Source: Flavobacteriaceae bacterium (lineage in GTDB: Bacteria > Bacteroidota > Bacteroidia > Flavobacteriales > Flavobacteriaceae). Taken from it: DNA of 64,000 bases. Numbering within the stretch: position 1 is the stretch's first letter; every line of letters begins with the position of its first letter. The translations under genes and the position numbers were made by a program. This document shows, piece by piece, positions 28,652 to 38,732 of this stretch. The notes beneath the pieces were generated by a model. It saw only the letters and a list, made by a program, of their open reading frames with translations, ran no database searches and was not told the origin of the DNA. Where the stretch lies: positions 21,914 to 85,913 of the forward strand of contig JANSXF010000009.1 in the NCBI GenBank assembly GCA_024743095.1, written 5' to 3'.

Positions 28652-29443
28652 GTGTCATATATATCCAAAGTAAGCATCGATTGTCCCCGTGAAAGGCCTT
28701 TCCCTTTTGATGTTCCTACGGTCAGGTATGCCAGAGGCCTCGATTTTTCCAACCCCATTACCTTCATCATAGGTGATAACGGTACTGGTAAAAGTACCCT
28801 GTTGGAAACTCTTGCTATGAGACTACAGATTCCGAACATGGACGGTTCTTCCTATGGAAAAAGAGGGTTTGAAGCTGCGAGGGCCTTAGTGGAATTTCTT
28901 TCCATAGAATGGGCTATAGATAGACCTAAAGGATTCTTTTTAAGAGCCGAGGATTTAGGAAACCTATTGAACAGTATCCAGAATGAGGACAACAGACTTT
29001 CCACATTTTTTGATGACATAAAGGGGAAGGTTCCAGACGACATTATAAAATCCATGCGCGATAATTCGAACTATCAAATTCACGCAATGCGTGAAAGCTA
29101 TGGCCAGGATCTTCAAGGCTTCTCACATGGGGAGGCCTACTTCAAGATAATGAACGATAAGATAAATAAACGCGGCATATATCTATTGGACGAACCTGAG
29201 GCGGCACTTTCCCCCTCAAAGCAGCTTTCGTTGCTATATTTTATCAAAGAACACCTGAAGAACAACATGTCCCAGTTCATCATAGCCACTCACTCCCCCA
29301 TGCTGATGGCGTACCCCGGAGCGGCAATCTACCAAATTTCGGACGACACCATGAAAAAGGTAGATTTCGAGGAAACAGAACACTATTCAATAACAAGATC
29401 TTTTTTAAATAATCCCGATGCCTACCTTAGACATCTAGAGTGA
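28652..29443 (+). CDS. AAA family ATPase (ABC/RecF-like P-loop protein)
   Basis: It has 263 residues from a GTG at 28652; an in-frame TGA six bases upstream excludes longer forms. Walker A is GDNGTGKST, Walker B is YLLDEPEAALS, and the switch His follows in ATHSPM. No coiled coil or second domain is present. A 15-codon frame (28605-28652, MKDQEGIILIMKKPE) ends with TAG overlapping the GTG by one base, which might couple translation. It follows parDE closely. Role unknown; such ATPases occur in both housekeeping and defence settings. Confidence 0.78.
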   Translation: MSYISKVSIDCPRERPFPFDVPTVRYARGLDFSNPITFIIGDNGTGKSTLLETLAMRLQIPNMDGSSYGKRGFEAARALVEFLSIEWAIDRPKGFFLRAEDLGNLLNSIQNEDNRLSTFFDDIKGKVPDDIIKSMRDNSNYQIHAMRESYGQDLQGFSHGEAYFKIMNDKINKRGIYLLDEPEAALSPSKQLSLLYFIKEHLKNNMSQFIIATHSPMLMAYPGAAIYQISDDTMKKVDFEETEHYSITRSFLNNPDAYLRHLE

Positions 29444-29528
29444 ATGGCTAAAGCTCAAATAAAGTATGATGATTGAACAAACTAAATGCAATTACAACTT
29501 AAAATAAGTCTTAGAATAATTTAATAAA

Positions 29529-29648
29529 ATGGAGGAACAAAAGAATAATTTTAAACTATCCAAAGTCAATTGGATTTTTGCAATAATAGTAATTGGAGTT
29601 TCATCGTTTGTCTTTTTCAAAAAGAATCTTAGCATATCAACTTTCTAA
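29529..29648 (+). CDS. Small single-pass membrane peptide, possibly truncated
   Basis: The frame has 39 codons: a charged start (MEEQKNNFKLSK) and one hydrophobic segment (WIFAIIVIGVSSFVFF). A second frame just after the stop reads TEKIANLQSKKSIDLID, a coiled-coil-like stretch, so a frameshift near the A-run at 29650-29657 may have cut a longer anchored protein. The 300-base gap here holds nothing else I can support. Confidence 0.35.
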   Translation: MEEQKNNFKLSKVNWIFAIIVIGVSSFVFFKKNLSISTF

Positions 29649-29742
29649 TTAAAAAAAGACTGAGAAAATAGCCAATCTCCAATCAAAAAAGTCAATAGAT
29701 TTGATAGACACCCTAATTTGAATTGACGAATGCCCGTTTGAA

Positions 29743-32130
29743 CTAACGAAAGATTAAAACAGACTCTGCAGCTTCCTCGATTTCCTTCTTGTTCATCATC
29801 ATTTTACGGAACTCGCCGTTGACATACATCTGGGCTTGATCATCGTAGTGTTTGCTCAAGGGATTACCGGATTGCCCGGTCGGCAAAATACTGATGCTGT
29901 TCTCGATATCCGAGAAATCTATGATTCTACGGGTCGATGGTCCTGAGTTTACTTTGTAAAATCCAGTGCCATCATAAGCAAAAGCCAAATTGTTGATTAC
30001 CTCACGTGTGCCCTCTACCGGGAATGGCCCCACATTAAAGTGTTTTCTTAAAGATGCCACTTGGCCAAAAGGATGTTCATGTTCCAAGGTATGCACCTTA
30101 TCCCAAGTCCACTCGCTGGTATCTTCACCAAAATCCTCAATCAACGACTCCCATGTCTGTGCAAATGAAACCATCACGATATCCTGTCTGGTTTCCACTA
30201 CATCTGAAGTATTGACGTTGTCCCACCATTTTCCGGATTTCATACTGGAACCCCAAGCTATCTGCCTCTTGAACAGATGCGTAGACAAGAATTGCTTGAA
30301 CATCTCCGGTCCCAATTCATCTTCCATGGTATTCTTCACCATGTAATAGAGGGTTCTATGGTAAATGACCGGGCTGATTGAATTGAGTTTATATGCTCCG
30401 TCCCAATTCTTTAAAGAGTCCAAAAGTACCAATTGTTCATTGTTCAAATGGGTAACATCAAATAATTTAATGAGTTCAGTAACTACCTCTGTGTTTACCG
30501 GTGAGGTTACATCCAATATCATTTTAGATATTGATTCCTTGTCCCAATCGTCTTTGGCATCCAATAATTGTACAATTCGCTTTGCCCTGTTTTCGGGCAA
30601 GTAATACCCTGGATAAACCATACCTGCTACGGAATCAGGTTGGTTATTGGCAGAGTACACATAATTCCAAGTTGGGTTCTCAGCCATTGGGTTTTCCGAA
30701 AAGTCCAGATATCGTAAGGGTTCTTCTTTACCGGATGCACCATCCAAAATGAATTTGGTGGACAAACTATCGGGCATTTTATAAAGTTGTGCGGTAGCCC
30801 ACCAGGCAACATTCCCTTTGGCATCACCGTACATTACATTGAGTCCAGGGGCATGAATATTGGGCAAGGCGCTTTTAAACTCTTCCATGTTGGTGGCATG
30901 GCTCAATCCATACAAGGCATGTATTACCTTATTTTTAGGCTTGGTGTAAATCCAGGACATGGCGACTGGTCTTTCCTCTGAAATTTGGTCAGCTATATTG
31001 TTTATGACGGGTCCATGATGCGTTTCCTTATACGTAAATGCCACATCCTCACCATCTTTTACTTTGATGGTTTTATTTACAAATTCATAAGCCTCCCACC
31101 CTTGTGCCACTCTATATTTGGTACTATCGGATGGGTGAGTTTCTTCGTAGTAAAAGTCGATATCATCATTCTCGAACATGGTAAGGCCATATGCCAGATT
31201 TCTATCGTGCCCCAATAATGGAAAAGGGACACCGGCCAAATGATATCCGTACTTTTCGTAAGTAGGTGTACTTATATGGGCCTCATACCATACCGAAGGT
31301 TGAGCAAATCCTATATGGGGGTCATTGGCCAAAATTACCTTGCCATTCTTTGTTTTTTGTGGGGCAACTACCCAGCTATTGCTACCCTCGAATTGTGGAA
31401 TGGGCAGTTCGGCAAGAGCAGTAGTCACACTTGCCGTAATATTGGCCCCCAAAGTATCGGCAACCTCTCCTTTGTAGTTTTTTATCCATACGGTAGAGGT
31501 ATCTGAATCAATTGCCAAGTCGTGCATATACTCTTCTCCGAGCTTATTTCGCATACTCGTTAGCAAAGGGTCTGTTTTATGGGCCATGGCAAAACTAAAC
31601 GCCATGTATCCTACGGCATTATATACATCCTCAATAGTGAAAGGTTCCTTGTCTATCCCGGTCAAATAAAACTCAATAGGGGTCGGTCCTTGTTTTATGA
31701 ATTCATTAATGCCATCCAGATAAGCCTGCGCAAGGACAATGGCTTCGCCATCAGTATCAAGACCGGCAACAGTTTCCTTTGTATGGTCCGCAATTCCCAA
31801 CGACAGAAAAAACTTGTCGGTTCCTATCATATCCTTTCCAAAAACCTCCGAAAGCCTGCCTTTGGCCACTCTTCGAAGCAATTCCATCTGCCATAACCTG
31901 TCCTGTGCATGGACATATCCCAACGCCTTCAGCGCATCGGTCTCATTTTGAGCGTAAATATGCGGTATCCCATAGGGGTCAAAATATGTAGTCACTTCAT
32001 TGGAGATACCGGGCAGTTTTTTTTCACCGCTATAATCCGGTTTTAGGGAATTTAAGAATATAGCAATACCAATAATTACAAGTAGAAGGAATCCTGCAAT
32101 TGCAAGAAGAATCTTTTTGTACTTTTTCAC
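29743..32130 (-). CDS. Penicillin acylase family protein (Ntn hydrolase)
   Basis: It has 795 residues with an N-terminal membrane/signal segment (about 6-27). The precursor layout is typical: an alpha region (YGIPHIYAQNETDALKALGY), a linker, and the beta region starting at Ser250 in EGSNSWVV, the autocatalytic N-terminal nucleophile. NDPHIGF follows. Members hydrolyse amide bonds of penicillins, acyl-homoserine lactones or other N-acyl compounds; substrate here unknown. It probably acts in the periplasm. Confidence 0.92.
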   Translation of the reverse strand: MKKYKKILLAIAGFLLLVIIGIAIFLNSLKPDYSGEKKLPGISNEVTTYFDPYGIPHIYAQNETDALKALGYVHAQDRLWQMELLRRVAKGRLSEVFGKDMIGTDKFFLSLGIADHTKETVAGLDTDGEAIVLAQAYLDGINEFIKQGPTPIEFYLTGIDKEPFTIEDVYNAVGYMAFSFAMAHKTDPLLTSMRNKLGEEYMHDLAIDSDTSTVWIKNYKGEVADTLGANITASVTTALAELPIPQFEGSNSWVVAPQKTKNGKVILANDPHIGFAQPSVWYEAHISTPTYEKYGYHLAGVPFPLLGHDRNLAYGLTMFENDDIDFYYEETHPSDSTKYRVAQGWEAYEFVNKTIKVKDGEDVAFTYKETHHGPVINNIADQISEERPVAMSWIYTKPKNKVIHALYGLSHATNMEEFKSALPNIHAPGLNVMYGDAKGNVAWWATAQLYKMPDSLSTKFILDGASGKEEPLRYLDFSENPMAENPTWNYVYSANNQPDSVAGMVYPGYYLPENRAKRIVQLLDAKDDWDKESISKMILDVTSPVNTEVVTELIKLFDVTHLNNEQLVLLDSLKNWDGAYKLNSISPVIYHRTLYYMVKNTMEDELGPEMFKQFLSTHLFKRQIAWGSSMKSGKWWDNVNTSDVVETRQDIVMVSFAQTWESLIEDFGEDTSEWTWDKVHTLEHEHPFGQVASLRKHFNVGPFPVEGTREVINNLAFAYDGTGFYKVNSGPSTRRIIDFSDIENSISILPTGQSGNPLSKHYDDQAQMYVNGEFRKMMMNKKEIEEAAESVLIFR

Positions 32131-32210
32131 GTAGATGGGTTAAGTCAATTAGTACCCTAAGGTATAATTAATTTCTTAGATGCCTTAAAAAAGATGTTGA
32201 CAGATATCAA

Positions 32211-34199
32211 CTACTTGTTCATAGATAGATGGTGCTTTTCCAAGCCTGACTTCAACCATTGCTCATAGGTTTTAACATCAACATATTGAACTGCCTCATT
32301 GAGGATCTCAAGGTTTGGGGAAAGCAGTACATAGTAAGGTTGCGAAGCAGCATTAAAATTGATGGTCTGGAAAGTCCCCCATTTTTGGCCAATCGTCTGG
32401 ATGGATTTCACCCGTCCAGAGTCATATTTAAAATCGAACTGCTCGGATTCAGGCAGCTCTTTTCTATCATCCACATAAAGTGAGATTAACACATAATCTT
32501 CTTTCAAAATGGGATAGATACTGGAGTCGCTCCATACATTTTCCTCCATTTTTCTGCAATTCACACAGGCCCAGCCTGTAAAATCAAGCAAAATGGGCTT
32601 GTTGACCTCTTGTGCATATGACACACCTTCTTCAAAATCCTTATAGCAATCCAATCCAAGCGGACAATCACTTTCTGTTTCCACTACGCTGTAAAAACTA
32701 GGGGGAGGGAAACCGCTCAACAACTTTAATGGAGTAATCTTGAACAATCCGAGCACTAAATAAATGGTGAACGCAAAACTCAACATACCAAATCCTTTTC
32801 TGGCCAGTGAGAGGTCCTTTTTAGGCCCATCGTGAGGAAATCTGAAAACTCCGAACAGGTAAAGTGTCATCAAAACAAATAGCACTACCCAGATGCCCAC
32901 AAAAATTTCACGCTTAAAGACCCCCCAATTTCCCACCAAATCGGCATTGGACAGGAATTTGAAGGCCAAAGCCAGTTCCAAGAACCCAAGAACCACCTTT
33001 ACGGTCGTCATCCAACCACCAGATCTTGGCAAAGAGTTCAACCAAGCCGGAAACATGGCGAACAAGGCAAATGGAAGCGCCAAAGCCAAACCAAAGCCTG
33101 CCATTCCAGAGGTTAGGTTGGTGGCCACATTGCCCTCTGCCAATGTTGTACTTCCCAAAAGTCCGCCCAAAATGGGGCCTGTGCAGGAAAATGAAACGAT
33201 TGCCAGCGTCAAGGCCATAAAAAAGATACCCAATCCCCCTCCTACTTTGGACGAGGCCGAATCCATCTTGTTGGCCCAAGAACTGGGCAAGGTCAATTCA
33301 TAGTATCCGAAGAATGAGAAGGCAAAGAATACGAATATGACAAAGAAGAAGACATTCAACCAAATATTAGTGGCGATGGTGTTCAAAATTTGTGAGTCTA
33401 TCGAATTGAACAAATGGAACGGTAAACTCAACAAGAAATAAATCAAAACGATAAAGAAACCATAGAGCAAGGCATTAGCTATTCCTTTGGGTTTATTCTG
33501 TGTCTGTTTGGTAAAAAAAGAGACCGTCAAGGGAATCATGGGGAAGACGCAGGGAGTCAACAGGGCTATCAAACCACCAATGAAACCTAATCCAAAAATC
33601 ATCCAAAGATTGGATTTTCCTTCGGAATCCGTAACTTTATTTTGATTCAAAAGCTCTTTGTTCTTAAAATCAACCTTGAGGGACTCACCTAGGGCAACGC
33701 TCCGTTCGTCCAGAGTTGCCTCTTTCGCAACAAACCCTGTTCCGTCCAACGAAATCTGAAACAGCTCGTCAACAGGGATACAAACCTCCTTGCAGATTTG
33801 GTAGAACAAATTCACTGAAATCTGGTTGACCTCAGGATCGAGCAATTTAATTTTTTGGGTGAATATCGCCTCTTCTTTAAAAAAGGTTTCATCTACCTCA
33901 AAAATCTCGCTGAATTCTATGATTGTTTCGCTCTCCCCGGTTTTACCTACCAGCTCATAATCCTCACCTGCCTTTTTAAAAGTAAATTCGCTGGGCAAAG
34001 AACCACCTTCATCGGTATACTGCGAATAGATGTGCCACCCATCCATGATTTTGGCCTTGAACTTCAATTCGTATTCGGTATCGGACAGCTTATTCACCTC
34101 GTGGCTCCAAACCGCAGGATTCTTGTCTGTTTGGGCGAACGTAGTCAAATTAATGAGCAATAATCCTAAAAAGAGAAGCGATAATCTTATGTTAGCCAT
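32211..34199 (-). CDS. dsbD: Thiol:disulfide interchange protein DsbD
   Basis: It has 662 residues: signal peptide, an N-terminal immunoglobulin-like domain with paired Cys (CKEVCIP), an eight-helix membrane core with the two redox Cys in LTPCVFPMIP and FSCTGPILGG, and a C-terminal thioredoxin domain with Cys545-Val-Asn-Cys548. It carries electrons from cytoplasmic thioredoxin to periplasmic proteins. Its start overlaps the tilS end by 13 bases. Confidence 0.93.
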   Translation of the reverse strand: MANIRLSLLFLGLLLINLTTFAQTDKNPAVWSHEVNKLSDTEYELKFKAKIMDGWHIYSQYTDEGGSLPSEFTFKKAGEDYELVGKTGESETIIEFSEIFEVDETFFKEEAIFTQKIKLLDPEVNQISVNLFYQICKEVCIPVDELFQISLDGTGFVAKEATLDERSVALGESLKVDFKNKELLNQNKVTDSEGKSNLWMIFGLGFIGGLIALLTPCVFPMIPLTVSFFTKQTQNKPKGIANALLYGFFIVLIYFLLSLPFHLFNSIDSQILNTIATNIWLNVFFFVIFVFFAFSFFGYYELTLPSSWANKMDSASSKVGGGLGIFFMALTLAIVSFSCTGPILGGLLGSTTLAEGNVATNLTSGMAGFGLALALPFALFAMFPAWLNSLPRSGGWMTTVKVVLGFLELALAFKFLSNADLVGNWGVFKREIFVGIWVVLFVLMTLYLFGVFRFPHDGPKKDLSLARKGFGMLSFAFTIYLVLGLFKITPLKLLSGFPPPSFYSVVETESDCPLGLDCYKDFEEGVSYAQEVNKPILLDFTGWACVNCRKMEENVWSDSSIYPILKEDYVLISLYVDDRKELPESEQFDFKYDSGRVKSIQTIGQKWGTFQTINFNAASQPYYVLLSPNLEILNEAVQYVDVKTYEQWLKSGLEKHHLSMNK

Positions 34200-35494
34200 G
34201 TAATCTTTACTATTTTTTCGGTTGAATCCTCAACCTTAAATCTTTCGTCCGCACGTTTGCCCACAACCCAAACGATTTTATCGTTCGAACATAGCAACCA
34301 TTGCCTTTCCTTTGAAATCAGGTCCATTTTTTCATCTTTGAAAAATTTGGACAGCTTTTTCTTGCCCTGCATCCCAAAAGGATAAAAATAGTCGCCTTTT
34401 TCCCAACTTCTTAATATCAAAGGAAAGATTAACTTTTCCTTATCCAAAAATACGACATTTTGAGTCTGTTTTTCAAAGGTTTCCACTTCTTCTAACCGTA
34501 TTTTAATCGGTGTTTCGTTTAAAGTTTCATCCATGTGGATACTGTACGTCCCATTGTTTTTAGTCAAAATTTCCGCAAGAATGAGGTGATGCCTGTCTTT
34601 TAGCAATCTATGGGTCTTGGAAAAAACCTGTTTGCCGCTCTCTGCGATCAATAAATCTTTCACATCGTTCCATTCGGTAAAACCATAACTATGGAATAGC
34701 CCATATAAATAAGCATCCAAAGGGTGTAATTTTTGCAGCTCTACAATTTGGATTCGAACCTCGCCATCACCCTGTTGAAACAATCTTGACTTCAACTCAT
34801 TTAAGTGATTGTTTACCAAATCATTGGTTTGACCCAGATGATGTTGTGTATTGATGAAGTTTTGTAAAAAAGACGGAGACAATTCCTTTAAAATAGGAAC
34901 AATTTCGTGACGAATTTTGTTGCGAAGGTATTTCGTACTTGCGTTACTACTATCTTCTCTCCAGCTCATCCCTTCCAATTTTGCAAATTCCAAAATCTCA
35001 TCTCGGGAAAAAGGCAATAACGGGCGAACAATATTTTTGTTTACTTTGGGAATTCCCGAAAGCCCTTCAACCCCCGTTCCCCGTGATAGATTGATTAGAA
35101 AAGTTTCCAAACTGTCATCTGCATGGTGTGCCGTCAGCATGTAATCATAACCTTGGGATTTCAATAGGTCATCAAACCATTTGTAACGCAACTCCCTTGC
35201 AGCCATTTGCATCGACAAATGTTGCTCATCTGCATATTTATTGGTTTCAAAGTGTGTTACAAAGACATCCACCTCAAGTATAGAGGCTAATTCCCGCACA
35301 AACTCTTCATCTCCATCACTCTCGCCATCCCTGAGCTTAAAATTGCAATGGGCCAGTGCAAAATCCAAATCTGAGGCGTCGCACAAATGTGCCAATACTA
35401 CGCTATCAAGGCCGCCACTACAGGCCAACAACAACTTTCTCCCCTCAAGGAAATAAAGTGAGCAGACAACGTGCTGTTTGAATTTTTGGACCAT
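34187..35494 (-). CDS. tilS: tRNA(Ile)-lysidine synthetase
   Basis: It has 435 residues. The PP-loop SGGLDS is at 26-31, followed by HHADDSLETFLINLSRGTG, the family's ATP/tRNA-binding segment. The C-terminal substrate-binding domain ends with KLSKFFKDEKM and DKIVWVVGKRAD. It modifies C34 of the CAT-anticodon tRNA-Ile so that AUA is read as isoleucine. Size and domains are normal for an essential gene. Confidence 0.95.
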   Translation of the reverse strand: MVQKFKQHVVCSLYFLEGRKLLLACSGGLDSVVLAHLCDASDLDFALAHCNFKLRDGESDGDEEFVRELASILEVDVFVTHFETNKYADEQHLSMQMAARELRYKWFDDLLKSQGYDYMLTAHHADDSLETFLINLSRGTGVEGLSGIPKVNKNIVRPLLPFSRDEILEFAKLEGMSWREDSSNASTKYLRNKIRHEIVPILKELSPSFLQNFINTQHHLGQTNDLVNNHLNELKSRLFQQGDGEVRIQIVELQKLHPLDAYLYGLFHSYGFTEWNDVKDLLIAESGKQVFSKTHRLLKDRHHLILAEILTKNNGTYSIHMDETLNETPIKIRLEEVETFEKQTQNVVFLDKEKLIFPLILRSWEKGDYFYPFGMQGKKKLSKFFKDEKMDLISKERQWLLCSNDKIVWVVGKRADERFKVEDSTEKIVKITWLT

Positions 35495-35516
35495 GGTGCG
35501 AATTTACGAATAAAGC

Positions 35517-36800
35517 TTAATCTGTCTCCAACACCGTTCGCATTGCTTTGGCTTTCAGCAAACATTCTTCATATTCGCGTTCAGGGTTCGATTTAGCAGT
35601 AATGGCACTGCCTACTGAAAAGGATACATATTTTTTACTTGCATTGTACAGAATACTGCGGATCACTACATTGAAATCAAAATCTCCATTTGGGAAAAAA
35701 TAACCTACTGCCCCACTGTAGAGGCCACGTTTACTTTCTTCCAAATCCTCGATAATTTTCATTGCGGAAATTTTTGGGGCACCTGTCATACTTCCCATTG
35801 GAAAGGTTTCCTTAATCAATTCCAGGGGGTGTTTATCCTTGGATACTTTTGAAACTATGGTGGATATCAATTGATGTACTTGCTTAAAAGTGTGTGGCTT
35901 ACAAATTTCAGTTACATCTACCGAACCCTTTATTGCACTCTTTGAGAGGTCGTTACGGACCAAATCAGTGATCATAATATTTTCGGAGCGCTCCTTTGAA
36001 TCTTGAGCTAAGTCTTTTTTGATTTTTTCATCTTCACGTTCATCAACACCCCGCCTTGCAGTTCCCTTTATAGGTTGTGAAATTACCTTTTGCGCCTTCT
36101 TTTTTAAATATCGTTCTGGTGAGGCACATATCAAATAGTTATCGTTGAAGCGTGCAAAGGTGGCAAACGGCGGTTCCGATATGCCATTCAACTTTTGATA
36201 GGTTTCCCATGGGTCAATGGTAGCATCTTCTGCATAAAACTCTTGACAAAAATTGGCTTCATAAATATCGCCCCTGTGAATATGTTCCAAAAAATGATGG
36301 GCCTTTTCAACATAAGCATCTTTGTGAATCCTCATTTTTATTTTGACAGAATCTCGTGGTTCGGACTTCAATTGTAAAGAGACATGATCTCTGATTTCTG
36401 TATAATCCTCTTCAATTTCCTGAGCCACCTCATTCAAATAACTGAAATGAAGTTCATCATCCTTTATCCGGATAACTTTTACTGGCTGAAAAAACTGTAC
36501 CGCAGGAAATTCAAGACCATCAAAATTATTTGAGGCCAAATCCTCCAACTCGTTCTTGACATCATACGAAAAGTAACCAAACAACCAATCCTTTTCATTT
36601 TCTAAATAATCGTGGAGAGCATTAATGGTTTCAAACTTTTGAGATTCGCCAACCGCCAAACAGGCTTCAAAACTGGAATATTGGTCTTGATGGAAATTGC
36701 TATCCAGCCAAACCACCATACCAAACTTTTTGGACCACCAAAAAAGTGCCTCTTTACTTTGTAAAAGGGATTTTATCTTAAAAGAACGATGCGTCCGCAA
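35517..36800 (-). CDS. pabB: Aminodeoxychorismate synthase component I (PabB-like)
   Basis: It has 427 residues of the chorismate-binding family. Catalytic motifs are ICASPERYL, PIKGTARRG and GSMTGAPKISAMKIIEDLE. It makes 4-amino-4-deoxychorismate for folate. The start is a TTG at 36800, four bases after the flavin reductase stop; the next Met (residue 28) would remove the conserved N-terminal strand and the WLDSN segment would be lost in part, so TTG is preferred. Anthranilate synthase is the alternative, but no trp genes are nearby. Confidence 0.86.
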   Translation of the reverse strand: MRTHRSFKIKSLLQSKEALFWWSKKFGMVVWLDSNFHQDQYSSFEACLAVGESQKFETINALHDYLENEKDWLFGYFSYDVKNELEDLASNNFDGLEFPAVQFFQPVKVIRIKDDELHFSYLNEVAQEIEEDYTEIRDHVSLQLKSEPRDSVKIKMRIHKDAYVEKAHHFLEHIHRGDIYEANFCQEFYAEDATIDPWETYQKLNGISEPPFATFARFNDNYLICASPERYLKKKAQKVISQPIKGTARRGVDEREDEKIKKDLAQDSKERSENIMITDLVRNDLSKSAIKGSVDVTEICKPHTFKQVHQLISTIVSKVSKDKHPLELIKETFPMGSMTGAPKISAMKIIEDLEESKRGLYSGAVGYFFPNGDFDFNVVIRSILYNASKKYVSFSVGSAITAKSNPEREYEECLLKAKAMRTVLETD

Positions 36801-36803
36801 TGG

Positions 36804-37340
36804 TTATGAGTTTAACGAATCCAAAAATGCACCCAGCGCCTGTTGGTGCTCAATTTGCAGGGTTTTATCCAAAATGCCCTCATCACCAAAATTCTCATAA
36901 AAGGATGGCAATGAAAAGCTTGCCGTTATTTTACCGCCAAACCTTGGCAGCATGCCTTCAATCACAGCAAAGGAACCTTTTGCACCACGTCTGCCACCCG
37001 ATGTGGACATCAAAAACACTTTGGTGCCTTCCAAAAAACTCCGATCCATTCGGGATAGCCAGTCCAATACATTTTTAAAATATGCGGATGGGTTTCCGTT
37101 ATGCTCGTTTACGGACAAAATTAATGCATCCGCACTGTTGATTTCCGCCTTCAACTTCATCAAGTCTTCTGAATAGCCTTCTGCTTTTTCCAAGTCTTCG
37201 CTAAACATGGGAAATGGCTTTTTGGCCAAGTTTATAAGTTGAATATCATGCTGTTGAACAAAGGAAGTGGTATATTTTACCAGTTTAAAATTGATAGAAG
37301 TGGAAGAATTGCTCCCCGCAAATGCCAAAATTGCAGCCAT
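36804..37340 (-). CDS. NADPH-dependent FMN reductase family protein
   Basis: It has 178 residues with a flavodoxin-like fold. The phosphate-binding loop is AGSNSSTSINFKL near the N terminus; EHNGNPSAYFKNVLDWLSR and TSGGRRGAKG form the FMN and active-site loops. Relatives reduce FMN, quinones or azo compounds. It precedes pabB with a 3-base gap, so the two are probably co-transcribed. Confidence 0.9.
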   Translation of the reverse strand: MAAILAFAGSNSSTSINFKLVKYTTSFVQQHDIQLINLAKKPFPMFSEDLEKAEGYSEDLMKLKAEINSADALILSVNEHNGNPSAYFKNVLDWLSRMDRSFLEGTKVFLMSTSGGRRGAKGSFAVIEGMLPRFGGKITASFSLPSFYENFGDEGILDKTLQIEHQQALGAFLDSLNS

Positions 37341-37471
37341 ACAATGGAATCGTTGATTGTTTCGCTAAAATACCGCAATTGGAAGTTAGATGCGACTATT
37401 TTGCATATTTTTGGTGCGACCAACATCCAAAGTACCTGCTAAACAAGTATATAGGGTGAATCGATTCTAAA

Positions 37472-38668
37472 ATGACGGTAAAGACAAACAGACTATTTTT
37501 TGTGGATGCCATGCGTGCATGGGCTATTTTGATGATGCTGCAAGGGCATTTTATAGATGGTCTATTGGACCCCATTTTTAGGGACACCAGCAACACAGCC
37601 TACAATATTTGGCTTTATTTTAGAGGGATTACCGCCCCAGTGTTCTTTACGGTCTCCGGCTTTATTTTTACCTACTTACTGATTCGCGTTCCACAAAATG
37701 GTTTGGAAAACCCAAGAATTGGAAAGGGCATCCGACGTGGTTTGCAGCTATTGTTTATTGGATATTTACTGCGGATGAACCTTGGCGGACTATTGAAAGG
37801 CGAGATTTATGATTCGTTTTATTTGGTGGATGTACTGCATTGTATCGGGCTATCCATTTTGGGCCTGATCGGCATCTATGTGCTGACTGTCAAAAAGAAA
37901 GCCTATGTTTTCCCTACGGTTCTAGTCCTGACCACATTGATACTGTTCTTGTTCGAAAGAGTTTATAAAGATTGGTCTTATCCCCTTTTACCAGATTTTT
38001 TGGCAAATTACCTGACAAAGGCCAACGGATCCGTATTTACCATAATTCCGTGGTTTGGCTACACGAGCATTGGTGCGTTTATATCCGTGCTATTCACCAG
38101 GTTCAAAAATTATAGGTATCTGTACCCTGCTGCCATTTCCATTGCCTTGACCGTTGGTTACCTTTTGATTTATCAATCGTCCAATTTCTTTGAAATTATT
38201 TACGAAAGGACCGGATTGAATTTTCTAAAACTGCTTCTTACCAATAACTACTTATATATTCGATTGGGCAATGTTTTTATTGTTTTTGCCGTGTTTATGG
38301 TGCTTCGCCAGTTAATGACCTACAAAACGGTCTTAAAAATCGGAGCAAGTACTTTATCCATCTACGTGATTCACTTTGTTATCCTTTATGGCAGTTTCAC
38401 GGGGTTGGGGCTTTATAGGTTCTTTAACCATTCACTTTCCCCTAGCATTGTGATTCCCGGGGCATTGGCATTTATGATTGTTTGCACTTGGTTGGCCCTT
38501 CAATACAACAAGTACGAATTGGGCATCAAAACACAAATTTCTTCAGCTCTTGCGTTCATCAAAACTCAGGCAATCGAACTTAAAGAATTATCCATTCCGG
38601 TACTTCGCGAAGTCTTTATCCGTGTTCGTATTTTCCTAAGACGCATTTTTCGTACCGTACGGAGCTAA
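37472..38668 (+). CDS. Membrane acyltransferase, heparan-alpha-glucosaminide N-acetyltransferase-like (DUF1624)
   Basis: It has 398 residues with about 10 membrane segments. The N terminus FVDAMRAWAILMMLQGHF contains the conserved D-x-x-R and His of the HGSNAT/DUF1624 family, and YLVDVLHCIGLS is the second family hallmark. Members transfer acetyl groups across membranes to amino sugars. Substrate unknown. It stands alone, divergent from the flavin reductase gene. Confidence 0.75.
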   Translation: MTVKTNRLFFVDAMRAWAILMMLQGHFIDGLLDPIFRDTSNTAYNIWLYFRGITAPVFFTVSGFIFTYLLIRVPQNGLENPRIGKGIRRGLQLLFIGYLLRMNLGGLLKGEIYDSFYLVDVLHCIGLSILGLIGIYVLTVKKKAYVFPTVLVLTTLILFLFERVYKDWSYPLLPDFLANYLTKANGSVFTIIPWFGYTSIGAFISVLFTRFKNYRYLYPAAISIALTVGYLLIYQSSNFFEIIYERTGLNFLKLLLTNNYLYIRLGNVFIVFAVFMVLRQLMTYKTVLKIGASTLSIYVIHFVILYGSFTGLGLYRFFNHSLSPSIVIPGALAFMIVCTWLALQYNKYELGIKTQISSALAFIKTQAIELKELSIPVLREVFIRVRIFLRRIFRTVRS

Positions 38669-38669
38669 A

Positions 38670-38707
38670 AAAAGCATCCAATCTCTGAAGTAAGACTGAA
38701 TGCTTTT
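38670..38707. terminator. Likely terminator between the acyltransferase and lpdA
   Basis: AAAAGCAT at 38670-38677 and ATGCTTTT at 38700-38707 form an 8-bp stem with a 22-base loop. It lies between two convergent genes. The stem is short, so moderate confidence. Confidence 0.5.
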
Positions 38708-38732
38708 GCTATAAATCATTTTGATTTTCTAT

